Shown here piece after piece: positions 1 through 7,117 of a stretch of DNA of 12,925 nt; the stretch's first letter is position 1, and the number at the start of each line of letters is the position of its first letter. The DNA is from an uncultured Clostridia bacterium. GTDB taxonomy: Bacteria > Bacillota_A > Clostridia > Christensenellales > Aristaeellaceae. The DNA is taken from assembly GCA_947166205.1 (NCBI GenBank), contig CAMVDI010000033.1, positions 1-12,925 on the forward strand, in the 5' to 3' direction. A program made the position numbers and the translations under genes. The notes below the pieces were generated by a model that was not told the DNA's origin, did not search any database, and saw only the letters and a list, made by a program, of their open reading frames with translations.

Positions 1-1
1 C

Positions 2-1330
2 CACGGGATCCGCGCGGGCTGGAAGGACTACCGGCTGGACCTGCTGCGCAGGGTCAGCGAGGAGGACATCATCGGCCCGGCGAAGGCGGCGAACCCGAAA
101 TGCCGCATCATCATCAAGTATCCGAACTGGGCGGAGAGCTATCAGGAGACCGGATACAATCCGAAGGAGCAGCGGAAGCTGTTTGACGGCCTGTATACCG
201 GCACCGAGACCCGGGATCCGGTGATCACGGATCAGCACCTGCCCCGGTATCTGAGCTTCTCCCTGATGACCTATTTCGAATCCATGTGGCCCGGGCACAA
301 CGGCGGCGGATGGTTTGATCCCTTCGACATGCAGGTGACCGAGCATTATCTGGAGCAGGCTTACCTGACGGCCTTCTCCCGGCCCGGGGAGCTGATGATG
401 TTCTGCTTCCAGGCGATGGTGAACAACCCCTTCACGCCCGCGCTGGGATTCCATCTGGACCGGCTGGACGCCATGATGGATTACGCGGGAAAGCCGGTGG
501 GCATTCCGTGCTATCTGCCGGACAACTGCCAGGGCGAGGACAATGTGCAGGACTTCCTGGGCATGGCCGGCCTGCCCGTGGTCTGCACGCCCTACTTCCC
601 CGAGGGCGGAAAGCAGCTGCTGCTCACCCGTTCCTCCGCCTGCGATCCCGAGGTGCTGGAGAAGCTGGACGCCTGGCTCCGGAAGACCGGCGGGGACGCG
701 GTTGTCACCTCCGGGTTCCTGGATGCCGTCCGGGACCGGGGAATGGAAAACTTCACCTCCATCCGGCTGAACGGACGGACCCTTTCCGCCCAGACCTACC
801 GGGTTGAGGAGCGGGAGAACGTATGCACCTTTCCGAAGGGGGATCAGCCGATCACCCTGCCGGTGCTGGAGTTCCGGAACAACGGCACCTGGGCGCTGGT
901 GAAGGCCTCCCACGGCGAGGAAAGCTGCGGCATCCTGCTGCGGGATCCCTACGCGGACGGCAGGGTCTACAGCCTGGCCGTTCCGGACGCGATGCCGGAT
1001 ATCTACCGGATGCCCGCGCCGGTGCTCAGCCGCATCCGCCAGGAGCTGGCGGTGGACGGCATCTGGCTGGAAGGCCCCGCCCGGATCAGCCTCTTCCTGT
1101 ACGACAACGATACCTTCATTCTCTATCCCTATGTGATGGAAGGCGCCATGCGGGAGCGGATCCGCGTGCATGTCAGGGGCGCGAAGGCGCTTCAGCCCAG
1201 GCCCGGGATTTCTCCCCGGCGCATGACCGAGGGACCGGTGGAGCCGACCTATGTCACCCGGGACGGAGAGGCCGTGTTTGACCTCACCGCCATGCCCGGC
1301 GCCTACGTGCTCTATCAGATTCTGCGCTGA
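2..1330 (+). CDS. Glycoside-hydrolase-like protein, 5' end cut by the window (partial)
   Basis: The frame is open from base 2 to the TGA stop and gives 442 residues with no visible start, so the N-terminus lies outside the window. The visible part begins in what looks like the later strands of a TIM barrel: a KYPNW motif near residues 39-43, then a GLYTGTETRDP segment near 63-73 and an NGGGW loop shortly after. About residues 160-245 (YLPDNCQGEDN, then LPVVCTPYFPEGGKQLLL and a hydrophobic strand ending VVTSGF) resemble the Rossmann or glutamine-amidotransferase-like domain that follows the barrel in beta-galactosidase-type and 'hypothetical glycosyl hydrolase' families. The rest is beta-rich and ends in AYVLYQILR. 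No signal peptide can be judged. It lies 31 bp upstream of a galactanase, probably in one operon, which fits a role in galactan or pectin side-chain use. The exact family, substrate and catalytic residues are not established; a carbohydrate-active enzyme is my best reading. Confidence 0.6.
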   Translation, partial: HGIRAGWKDYRLDLLRRVSEEDIIGPAKAANPKCRIIIKYPNWAESYQETGYNPKEQRKLFDGLYTGTETRDPVITDQHLPRYLSFSLMTYFESMWPGHNGGGWFDPFDMQVTEHYLEQAYLTAFSRPGELMMFCFQAMVNNPFTPALGFHLDRLDAMMDYAGKPVGIPCYLPDNCQGEDNVQDFLGMAGLPVVCTPYFPEGGKQLLLTRSSACDPEVLEKLDAWLRKTGGDAVVTSGFLDAVRDRGMENFTSIRLNGRTLSAQTYRVEERENVCTFPKGDQPITLPVLEFRNNGTWALVKASHGEESCGILLRDPYADGRVYSLAVPDAMPDIYRMPAPVLSRIRQELAVDGIWLEGPARISLFLYDNDTFILYPYVMEGAMRERIRVHVRGAKALQPRPGISPRRMTEGPVEPTYVTRDGEAVFDLTAMPGAYVLYQILR

Positions 1331-1361
1331 GGGATGAGCCTTCAGAAAGGGGAAGATTTCG

Positions 1362-3098
1362 ATGAAAAAGCCGTTTCACAGATCCGGAAAGCTTCTGGCC
1401 CTCCTTCTGGCCCTGACCCTGTCGGCAGGGCTTTCGCCGGTTTCCGCACTGGGCGGGGAGACCTCCGAAAGCTTCATCCTGGGCGTGGATGTATCCGAGC
1501 TGATCGCCCAGGAGAAAAGCGGCGTTCTGTATTACGACGAATCCGGCGCGCCCGCCGATGCGCTGAAGATCCTGGCGGATCACGGCATCGACCATATCCG
1601 GCTCCGGGTCTGGAACGATCCCTTCGACGCGGAGGGGAACGGATACGGCGGCGGAAACATCGACGCGGATGCGGCGGCGGCCCTCAGCGCCCGGGCGTCC
1701 GCCCTGGGAATGAAAACCCTGATCGATTTCCACTATTCCGATTTCTGGGCGGATCCTTCCCGGCAGATCGCGCCGAAGGCCTGGGCCGGCATGGATCTGG
1801 CGGAAAAGGAAGAAGCCATCGCCGCCTATACCCGGGAATCCCTTGCCCGGATCCTGGACGCGGGCGGGGATGTGGACATGGTTCAGATCGGCAACGAAAC
1901 CACCAACGGTATGGCGGGCGAGTATGACCTGGCCTCGATGGCCCGGCTGATGCGGGCGGGCTGCGCTGCCGTCCGGGAAACCGAGGCAGCCTACGGGCGG
2001 GAGATCCGCGTGAGCATTCACCTCACGGATCTGCAGAACGCGGACGGCCTCCTGGGCATCCTCCGCACCCTCATTGCCCGGGGCGCCGAATTCGATGAAG
2101 TCGCCCTGTCCTATTATCCCTTCTGGCACGGAACCCTGGACGACCTGCAGTATATCATCCGCCGGATTCACGGGGATTTCGGCAAAAGGGTATTCATCGC
2201 CGAAACCAGCTGGCCCTTTACTCTGGAGGACGGGGACGGCAGCGGCAACGTCATCGGCTATGATCCGGGGATGTATCCCGTTTCCCCGGAGGGTCAGGCA
2301 GAGGCCATGCGGGCAATTATCCGGACCGCGGCGGAGGAGGGCGCTCGGGGCCTGTTCTGGTGGGGTGGAATCTGGACGCCGGTCAGCCCCGACCGGGAGA
2401 AGAACCTCTCCCTCTGGGAGACCTGCGGCAGCGGGTGGGCCACCCGGTTTGCCAACAGCTATGATCCGGAGCATGTGGGCGAGGATTACGGCGGCTGCGC
2501 CTGGGATAATCAGGCCATGTTTGATTTCTCGGGGCATCCGCTGCCCGTGCTGGATCTGTTCCGTCAGTTGGCCGGAACCGTCGAAGTGAAGGCTCCCGCA
2601 AATCTGGCGGCAGCGCCGGATGGATCCCCGGCTTCTCTGCCGGAAGCCGCCGGGGAAAACCTGGTGCGCAATCCCGGCTTCGAGGAGGCGGATACATCCA
2701 TGTGGGAGGCCGTTTCCCATACGGACGACATCCCCTTCGACTATCAGGATTTTGTCAACGACGCGCATTCGGGAACCGTCGCCTTCCACTACTGGTCCGA
2801 AAAGGATATGGATTTTCAGATTCAGCAGACGCTGACGGGCCTGCCTCTCGGGAAATACGAGGTTTCCGTCTGGTCCCAGGGCGGGGATATGAAAAACGCG
2901 TCCCTGACGCTGTTCGTGATCGCGGACGGAACCTATTACGAGGAATCCTTCATGAATACGTCCTGGGCGGACTGGAAGCATCCCGTTCTCCGGGAGATTC
3001 CCGTCAGCGGGGGAGAGCTGACCGTTGGCGTGAAGATCTCCTGCGGCGCAGGCGGATGGGGCACGCTGGACGACTTCAGCGTCGCGAAGATGCCGTAA
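1362..3098 (+). CDS. Secreted arabinogalactan endo-beta-1,4-galactanase (GH53) with C-terminal carbohydrate-binding-like domain
   Basis: This enzyme should cleave internal beta-1,4-galactosyl bonds of type I (arabino)galactan outside the cell. The 578-residue protein starts with a signal peptide (MKKPFHRSGK, hydrophobic core 11-20, likely cut after SPVSA near 29). The GH53 barrel spans about 38-403: FILGVDVSEL, HIRLRVWNDPF, the LIDFHYSDFWADP strand, acid/base Glu179 in QIGNET, and nucleophile Glu281 in FIAETSWPF. Both catalytic glutamates are therefore present. Residues 433-577 (starting NLVRNPGFEE, ending GWGTLDDFSV) form a beta-sandwich typical of galactan-binding modules attached to GH53 enzymes, possibly CBM61-like. 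The ATG follows AAGGGGA with 8 nt spacing. No promoter is seen in the 31-bp gap, so co-transcription with the upstream gene is likely. The Bacillus counterpart is GanB. No LPxTG or other anchor is seen, so the enzyme is probably released. The GH53 call is firm; the binding-module family is tentative. Confidence 0.93.
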   Translation: MKKPFHRSGKLLALLLALTLSAGLSPVSALGGETSESFILGVDVSELIAQEKSGVLYYDESGAPADALKILADHGIDHIRLRVWNDPFDAEGNGYGGGNIDADAAAALSARASALGMKTLIDFHYSDFWADPSRQIAPKAWAGMDLAEKEEAIAAYTRESLARILDAGGDVDMVQIGNETTNGMAGEYDLASMARLMRAGCAAVRETEAAYGREIRVSIHLTDLQNADGLLGILRTLIARGAEFDEVALSYYPFWHGTLDDLQYIIRRIHGDFGKRVFIAETSWPFTLEDGDGSGNVIGYDPGMYPVSPEGQAEAMRAIIRTAAEEGARGLFWWGGIWTPVSPDREKNLSLWETCGSGWATRFANSYDPEHVGEDYGGCAWDNQAMFDFSGHPLPVLDLFRQLAGTVEVKAPANLAAAPDGSPASLPEAAGENLVRNPGFEEADTSMWEAVSHTDDIPFDYQDFVNDAHSGTVAFHYWSEKDMDFQIQQTLTGLPLGKYEVSVWSQGGDMKNASLTLFVIADGTYYEESFMNTSWADWKHPVLREIPVSGGELTVGVKISCGAGGWGTLDDFSVAKMP

Positions 3099-3136
3099 GC
3101 CCGGGCGGGGAGCGGTTTCCGTGCACAACCCCACGG

Positions 3137-3235
3137 GGTGGAACGAAAAAGGCCGTCCCTCCGTTCCCTGTCCCTCGGTACCGTCCGAAAGGTGGAACGA
3201 AAAAAACGTCCCTCTGTTCCACCCTCTGTTCCACC
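3137..3235. repeat. Cluster of GGTGGAAC...GTTCCACC palindromic repeat units
   Basis: The 241-bp gap after the galactanase holds two related units. The better one has an 8-bp inverted repeat, GGTGGAAC (3191-3198) and GTTCCACC (3216-3223), flanking an A-run and ACGTCCCTCT. A degenerate unit begins with the same GGTGGAACGAAAAA at 3137 and keeps GGAAC/GTTCC arms (3140-3144 and 3163-3167) around CGTCCCTC. The inverted arms can fold in RNA or act as a protein-binding palindrome. No T-run follows on the plus strand, so it does not look like a normal terminator. A 19-bp identical piece recurs at 6403-6421. It may be a dispersed REP-like element or a regulatory site. Confidence 0.7.
3212..3235. repeat. 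Two perfect tandem copies of a 12-bp unit
   Basis: CTCTGTTCCACC occurs twice head to tail (3212-3223 and 3224-3235). The second copy repeats the right arm of the palindrome and ends one base before the -35 box of the next promoter. It probably arose by slippage or duplication, and it provides two alternative right arms for hairpin formation. Confidence 0.9.
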
Positions 3236-3236
3236 C

Positions 3237-3265
3237 TTGCCGAACAGGCGGATATGCGGTAATAT
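3237..3265 (+). promoter_or_regulatory. Sigma-A-type promoter for the propeller/HD-GYP sensor gene
   Basis: TTGCCG (3237-3242), a 17-bp spacer and TAATAT (3260-3265) fit the housekeeping consensus well. A start point near 3272 would give a leader of about 70 nt before the ATG at 3340. The presence of this promoter argues that the sensor gene is transcribed separately from the galactanase. Confidence 0.7.
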
Positions 3266-3339
3266 AGAGGGTGGCCGGTGACGGCCGGCAGAGGGTTTGT
3301 ATCCATTGGGCAATTCAATCAGGAAACGGAGAAAATAGA

Positions 3340-6300
3340 ATGAAGCGCCTGAATTTAACCGTATGGATTTGCGTTCTGTGTCTCCTGTTCATCCCCTTCG
3401 CCGCCTTCAGCGAGGGCGAGGATTCGGCGAAGCGCGCCGTCTCCGTGGATCCCACAGGGCGCAGCGGGGGAATCTCCGCGGTTATGTACGACAACTCCAA
3501 CGGCCTGCCCACCTCAGAGGCGAACGCCATTGCCGAGACCAGCGACGGCTTTATCTGGATCGGCAGCTACGCGGGCCTGATCCGGTACGACGGAAATACC
3601 TTTGAGCGTATCGGCACAACGAGCGGCATTTCCAGCATCAAGTGCCTGTATGTGGACAGCCGGGACCGGCTCTGGATGGGCACCAACGATAACGGCGTCG
3701 CGGTGATGGAAAACGGCAGCTTCCGGCTGTGGGGCAAGACGGACGGCATGAAGTCCGCCCACACCCGCGCCATCGCCGAGGATCAGAACGGAACCATCTA
3801 TATCGCCACAACCTGCGGCATCGCGACCATCGACAAGGATTTCAACCTCTCCATGCTGGAGGATGATCTGATCAGCGATTCCAACATGCGCTTCCTGGCC
3901 GCGGGGACGGACGGGCTGATCTACGCCGTTACGAATCTGGGCGATATCATGACCCTGCAGGACGGCCGGGTGGTCAACTACATTGCCGGCAGCAGCAACG
4001 CGGAAACGGGTACTGTGGGCGCGTTCTATCCCGACCTTGTTTCCCCGGGGAAGGTGTATCTGCAGGCGGAGGACTACCGGTTCTATCACGCCCGCATGGG
4101 AGAAACCCTGACCGAGGTTACCTCCATCAATATTGATCCCATCAGCATGGTGCAGATGATTTCCTTTATTGACGGAAATCTGTGGATCTGCGGCTCCAAC
4201 GGCGTCGGCTTCGTGGAAAACGACGTGTTCCATCTGCTGGAAAACCTGCCCATGAACACCAGCATAGGCGGGGTTATGAAGGATTATCTGGGCAATCTTT
4301 GGTTCACCTCCAGCCGGCAGGGAGTCATGAAGATTGTGCCGAACCAGTTTTCGGATCTGTTCCAGCGCTTTGATATCCCTTCCTGCGTGGTAAATACCAC
4401 CTGCATGTGCGAGGACAAACTCTTTGTCGGAACGGACAGCGGACTGCTGATCCTGGATGAGCAGGGCGCTCTGACTTCTTTCCCGCTGACGAAGGCGGCC
4501 ACCCTGTCCGGCGAGGATCTGGGGTCCAATGACCTGCTGGAGCTGCTGAACGGCTGCCGCATCCGATCCATTATCCGGGACAGCCAGGGCCGGGCCTGGA
4601 TCTCCGTATGGCGCAAGCTGGGCCTTCTGTGCTACAGCCAGGGGGAGGTCGTCGCCTATTCGATGGATGACGGCCTTCTGTCCACCAGCCTGCGCTCCGT
4701 GGCTGAAAGGCAGGACGGCGCCATCCTCGTGGCCCTGGCCGGAGGAGCCAACGTGATCAAGGACGGCAGGGTTGCCGAGAGCTACGGCGAGGAACAGGGC
4801 ATCACCACCACGGAAAGCCTGACGGTGGCCGAAGGCCTGAACGGCGACATCGTGCTGGGCAGCAATGGCGGCGGCCTCTATATCATCGACGGAAACGGGG
4901 TCCGGAATATCAACGTGGAGGACGGCCTGCCCTCGGATGTGGTGCTCAGGGTCAAGCGGGATCAGGCGAATAACGTGGTCTGGATCGTTTGCAGCAGCGC
5001 CATCGCGTATATGACCCCGGACTACCGGGTGACCACCGTGAAGGAGTTTCCCTATACCAACAACTTCGATCTGTATCAGAACGGGGAAGGGGACATGTGG
5101 GTTCTGAGCAGCAACGGAATCTATGTGGTTCCCACCGACCAGCTGCTGGCCAACGGCAGGATTGATCCGGTCTATTACAGCCGGGCCAACGGCCTGCCCT
5201 GTATCGCCACGGCGAACTCCTACAGCGAGGTGACCGCCGGGGGCGACCTGTATATCGCCGGCAGCACCGGCGTGTGCAAGGTGAACATCGATGAGCCCTT
5301 TGAGGATGTGAACGATCTGAAGGCCGTGGTTCCCTTCGTGGAGGCGGACGGAAAGACGGTTTATCCGGATGAAAACGGCAATTTCGTCGTTTCGTACAAA
5401 ACCCAGAAGCTGACGATCCCGAGCTTCGTGTTCAACTATTCCCTGAGCAATCCCCAGGTCAGCTATCGGCTGGAGGGCTTCGAGCAGGAGAGCACCACCG
5501 TGGACCGGGATGATATGGTTCCCGTGGATTACACCAACCTGCGGGGCGGAACCTATCATTATTTGATGCAGCTCAAGGACAACATGGGACGGGGAAACAA
5601 GACCGTCTCTATCCAGATCACCAAGGAAAAGGCCTTTTATGAGGAGATCTGGTTCTATGTCATCGTCGGGCTGGCGGCGCTGGTCCTGCTGATGCTGATT
5701 GTCCAGTTCTATATCCGCAGGAAGACCCAGGCCCTGGAAAAGAAGCACAAGGAAACCTCAGCCCTGGTCAGCGAGATTACCGAGGCCTTCGCGAAGGTCA
5801 TCGATATGAAGGACGCGTATACCAACGGCCACTCCTCCCGGGTGGCGAAATACACCGCCATGCTGGCCAAGGAACTGGGCTGCGATGAGGATACCACGGA
5901 GAAGTACTACCGTATCGCTCTTCTGCATGACATCGGCAAGGTCGGTGTGCCCCAGGAGGTGCTGAACAAGGCCGGAAAGCTGACGGATGAGGAATTTGAC
6001 ATCATCAAATCCCACACCACCCAGGGCTTTGAAACCCTGAAGCAAATCACCATCATGCCGGAGCTGGCCGTCGGGGCACAGGCTCATCACGAGCGGCCGG
6101 ACGGCCGGGGCTATCCCAACCATCTGAAGGGGAATGAAATACCCCGGGTGGCCCAGATCATCGCTGTGGCCGACTGCTTCGACGCCATGTACTCCAACCG
6201 TCCCTATCGCAATCGGATGAACTTTGACAAGGTGGTTTCCATCATCAAGGAGGTTTCCGGCACCCAGCTGACTCCGGATGTGGTGGACGCTTTCCTGCGG

Positions 6301-6381
6301 CTCGTGGAGAAGGGCGAACTCCGGGATCCCGATGATCATGGCGGCGGAAGCATGGAAAACATCGAGAATATCCGGAAATAA
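3340..6381 (+). CDS. Membrane sensor: beta-propeller + Y_Y_Y + HD-GYP (predicted c-di-GMP phosphodiesterase)
   Basis: This 1013-residue one-component receptor has an N-terminal signal or anchor (about 5-23). It is followed by propeller blades of the Reg_prop type (D-x-x-G-x-(L/I)-W/Y-x-G pattern, e.g. 69-80, 107-118, 148-157, 278-287, 582-597). I count about 13, which fits two seven-bladed propellers. A Y_Y_Y-like beta domain (about 683-760) comes next, then one membrane span (771-792) and a short helical linker. The cytoplasmic HD-GYP domain (about 808-1000) has metal ligands His831, His863-Asp864, His892, His916-His917 and Asp945, plus HHERPDGRGYP with GYP at 924-926. All are present, so hydrolysis of c-di-GMP is expected. 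The extracytoplasmic part matches the sensor half of Bacteroides hybrid two-component systems, but here there is no kinase. The ATG was chosen over an upstream in-frame start at 3271 because GGAG lies 8 nt before it and 3271 falls at the expected transcript start. The ligand is unknown; the galactanase next door suggests glycan. Confidence 0.9.
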   Translation: MKRLNLTVWICVLCLLFIPFAAFSEGEDSAKRAVSVDPTGRSGGISAVMYDNSNGLPTSEANAIAETSDGFIWIGSYAGLIRYDGNTFERIGTTSGISSIKCLYVDSRDRLWMGTNDNGVAVMENGSFRLWGKTDGMKSAHTRAIAEDQNGTIYIATTCGIATIDKDFNLSMLEDDLISDSNMRFLAAGTDGLIYAVTNLGDIMTLQDGRVVNYIAGSSNAETGTVGAFYPDLVSPGKVYLQAEDYRFYHARMGETLTEVTSINIDPISMVQMISFIDGNLWICGSNGVGFVENDVFHLLENLPMNTSIGGVMKDYLGNLWFTSSRQGVMKIVPNQFSDLFQRFDIPSCVVNTTCMCEDKLFVGTDSGLLILDEQGALTSFPLTKAATLSGEDLGSNDLLELLNGCRIRSIIRDSQGRAWISVWRKLGLLCYSQGEVVAYSMDDGLLSTSLRSVAERQDGAILVALAGGANVIKDGRVAESYGEEQGITTTESLTVAEGLNGDIVLGSNGGGLYIIDGNGVRNINVEDGLPSDVVLRVKRDQANNVVWIVCSSAIAYMTPDYRVTTVKEFPYTNNFDLYQNGEGDMWVLSSNGIYVVPTDQLLANGRIDPVYYSRANGLPCIATANSYSEVTAGGDLYIAGSTGVCKVNIDEPFEDVNDLKAVVPFVEADGKTVYPDENGNFVVSYKTQKLTIPSFVFNYSLSNPQVSYRLEGFEQESTTVDRDDMVPVDYTNLRGGTYHYLMQLKDNMGRGNKTVSIQITKEKAFYEEIWFYVIVGLAALVLLMLIVQFYIRRKTQALEKKHKETSALVSEITEAFAKVIDMKDAYTNGHSSRVAKYTAMLAKELGCDEDTTEKYYRIALLHDIGKVGVPQEVLNKAGKLTDEEFDIIKSHTTQGFETLKQITIMPELAVGAQAHHERPDGRGYPNHLKGNEIPRVAQIIAVADCFDAMYSNRPYRNRMNFDKVVSIIKEVSGTQLTPDVVDAFLRLVEKGELRDPDDHGGGSMENIENIRK

Positions 6382-6397
6382 AGAGACATAAAGAGAC
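6378..6397. repeat. 10-bp tandem direct repeat overlapping a stop codon
   Basis: ATAAAGAGAC is present twice head to tail, and the first copy contains the TAA stop of the sensor gene. It looks like a small local duplication with no clear function. Confidence 0.85.
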
Positions 6398-6402
6398 GGG
6401 CG

Positions 6403-6421
6403 AACGTCCCTCTGTTCCACC
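6403..6421. repeat. Single partial copy of the intergenic repeat, next to a promoter
   Basis: These 19 bases are identical to 3205-3223 (AACGTCCCTCTGTTCCACC). The left GGTGGAAC arm is missing, so no full hairpin can form here. As at the first locus, the GTTCCACC end lies a few bases upstream of a -35 box (TTGAAA at 6425). Confidence 0.85.
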
Positions 6422-6424
6422 GGG

Positions 6425-6453
6425 TTGAAAATGGCGGCGGAAGGGAGTAAAAT
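6425..6453 (+). promoter_or_regulatory. Sigma-A-type promoter for the acidic-tail protein gene
   Basis: TTGAAA (6425-6430), a 17-bp spacer and TAAAAT (6448-6453) closely match the consensus. The predicted start near 6460 gives a leader of about 43 nt to the ATG at 6503. This promoter also rules out the in-frame TTG at 6425 as the translation start. Confidence 0.75.
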
Positions 6454-6502
6454 AGGAGAGCGGGGATGGCTCCGCGAGGGAATAACCGAAAAGGAGCGTG
6501 AA

Positions 6503-7048
6503 ATGATGATGGAATTTCTGGCGTGGCTTTTGAGCATATTTATTGCGTTTTCGTTCGGCGCAGGAACAGCCTCCAAGCCGAAGGAGTCTGATGACGCTCT
6601 GCGGGAAAAGGTTCAGGGCCATCTGGATGTGATCATGGATGAGAGCGCCGCCCTGGTGGACGACGTGAAGGAAAGCGTCCACAGCGACGAGCGGGTGCGG
6701 AAGGCGGAACAGACCATCCGGGATGTGAGGGAGATCGCCGAGGATACCGCGGAGGATCTGCGGGAGACGGCGGGCAACGCCCGGCAGCGGATCCAGGATA
6801 CCTTTGGCCCCGGGGAAACGGAACAGGAGCCTTCCGATGAGATCATCGAGCCCGCGCTGACCGAAGATACCTCTCCGCTGGACGGGGAGCCCGGCCAGGA
6901 CGGGACGGACGATACGGCGGACGGGACTGAGTCCCTGGACGGTCTGCCCGAGGACACGGTGGACGGTGCGGAACCTGCCCCGGATCTGACCGAAGGGGCG
7001 GCCGCCCCTGACGAGACGCCGGCGCCCGGCGATCCTGTGCACGGATAA
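6503..7048 (+). CDS. Small membrane-anchored protein with helical linker and acidic low-complexity tail (unknown function)
   Basis: I do not recognise a family. The 181-residue product opens with MMMEF and a hydrophobic stretch (about 4-23), which could be a membrane anchor or an uncleaved signal. Residues 28-100 are charged, have few prolines and should form a long amphipathic helix or coiled coil (repeated acidic and basic residues, e.g. ERVRKAEQTIRDVREIAED). From about 100 to the end the chain is disordered-looking and rich in Asp, Glu, Pro, Gly and Thr. AAGGAG sits 6 nt before the chosen ATG (6503); the ATG at 6506 has equally plausible spacing. The gene has its own promoter and is followed by a hairpin, then by an ABC transporter gene 69 bp downstream. 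Some resemblance to YtxH-type helical stress proteins is possible but weak. A role linked to the envelope is inferred only from the anchor and neighbour. Confidence 0.75.
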   Translation: MMMEFLAWLLSIFIAFSFGAGTASKPKESDDALREKVQGHLDVIMDESAALVDDVKESVHSDERVRKAEQTIRDVREIAEDTAEDLRETAGNARQRIQDTFGPGETEQEPSDEIIEPALTEDTSPLDGEPGQDGTDDTADGTESLDGLPEDTVDGAEPAPDLTEGAAAPDETPAPGDPVHG

Positions 7049-7067
7049 TCCATTTCCGGCCTGATAC

Positions 7068-7094
7068 GGCGTCCCCTCCGCCCGGAGGGGCGCC
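7068..7094 (+). terminator. GC-rich hairpin between the acidic-tail gene and the ABC transporter (weak terminator)
   Basis: CCCCTCC (7073-7079) pairs with GGAGGGG (7084-7090) and the outer GGCG/CGCC arms extend the stem past one unpaired T. The tail (CTTGCTGTTTTC) is only moderately T-rich. It may attenuate rather than stop transcription, leaving some read-through into the transporter, for which no clear promoter of its own is visible. Confidence 0.5.
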
Positions 7095-7117
7095 CTTGCT
7101 GTTTTCAAGGAGACAAA

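Noticed and set aside
1284..3134. 616-codon minus-strand frame opposite the GH53 gene
   Set aside because: It is a shadow of the galactanase, with no ribosome binding site and no recognisable domain; the plus frame has a signal peptide and catalytic motifs.
3137..3235. Repeat cluster considered as a CRISPR array or as a galactanase terminator
   Set aside because: There are too few units, no regular spacers and no cas genes; no T-run follows the stem on the plus strand.
3241..3262. Similarity of GAACAGGCGGATATGCGG to 11291-11309 near the other promoter region
   Set aside because: The match is short and GC-rich, and the second site is not placed against a promoter in the same way, so chance is likely.
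3271..3339. Earlier in-frame start for the sensor protein
   Set aside because: It would begin at the predicted transcript start, lacks a ribosome binding site, and adds 23 polar residues before a normal signal sequence.
6425..6502. Earlier in-frame TTG start for the acidic-tail protein
   Set aside because: It coincides with the -35 box of the predicted promoter, and AAGGAG lies correctly before ATG 6503.
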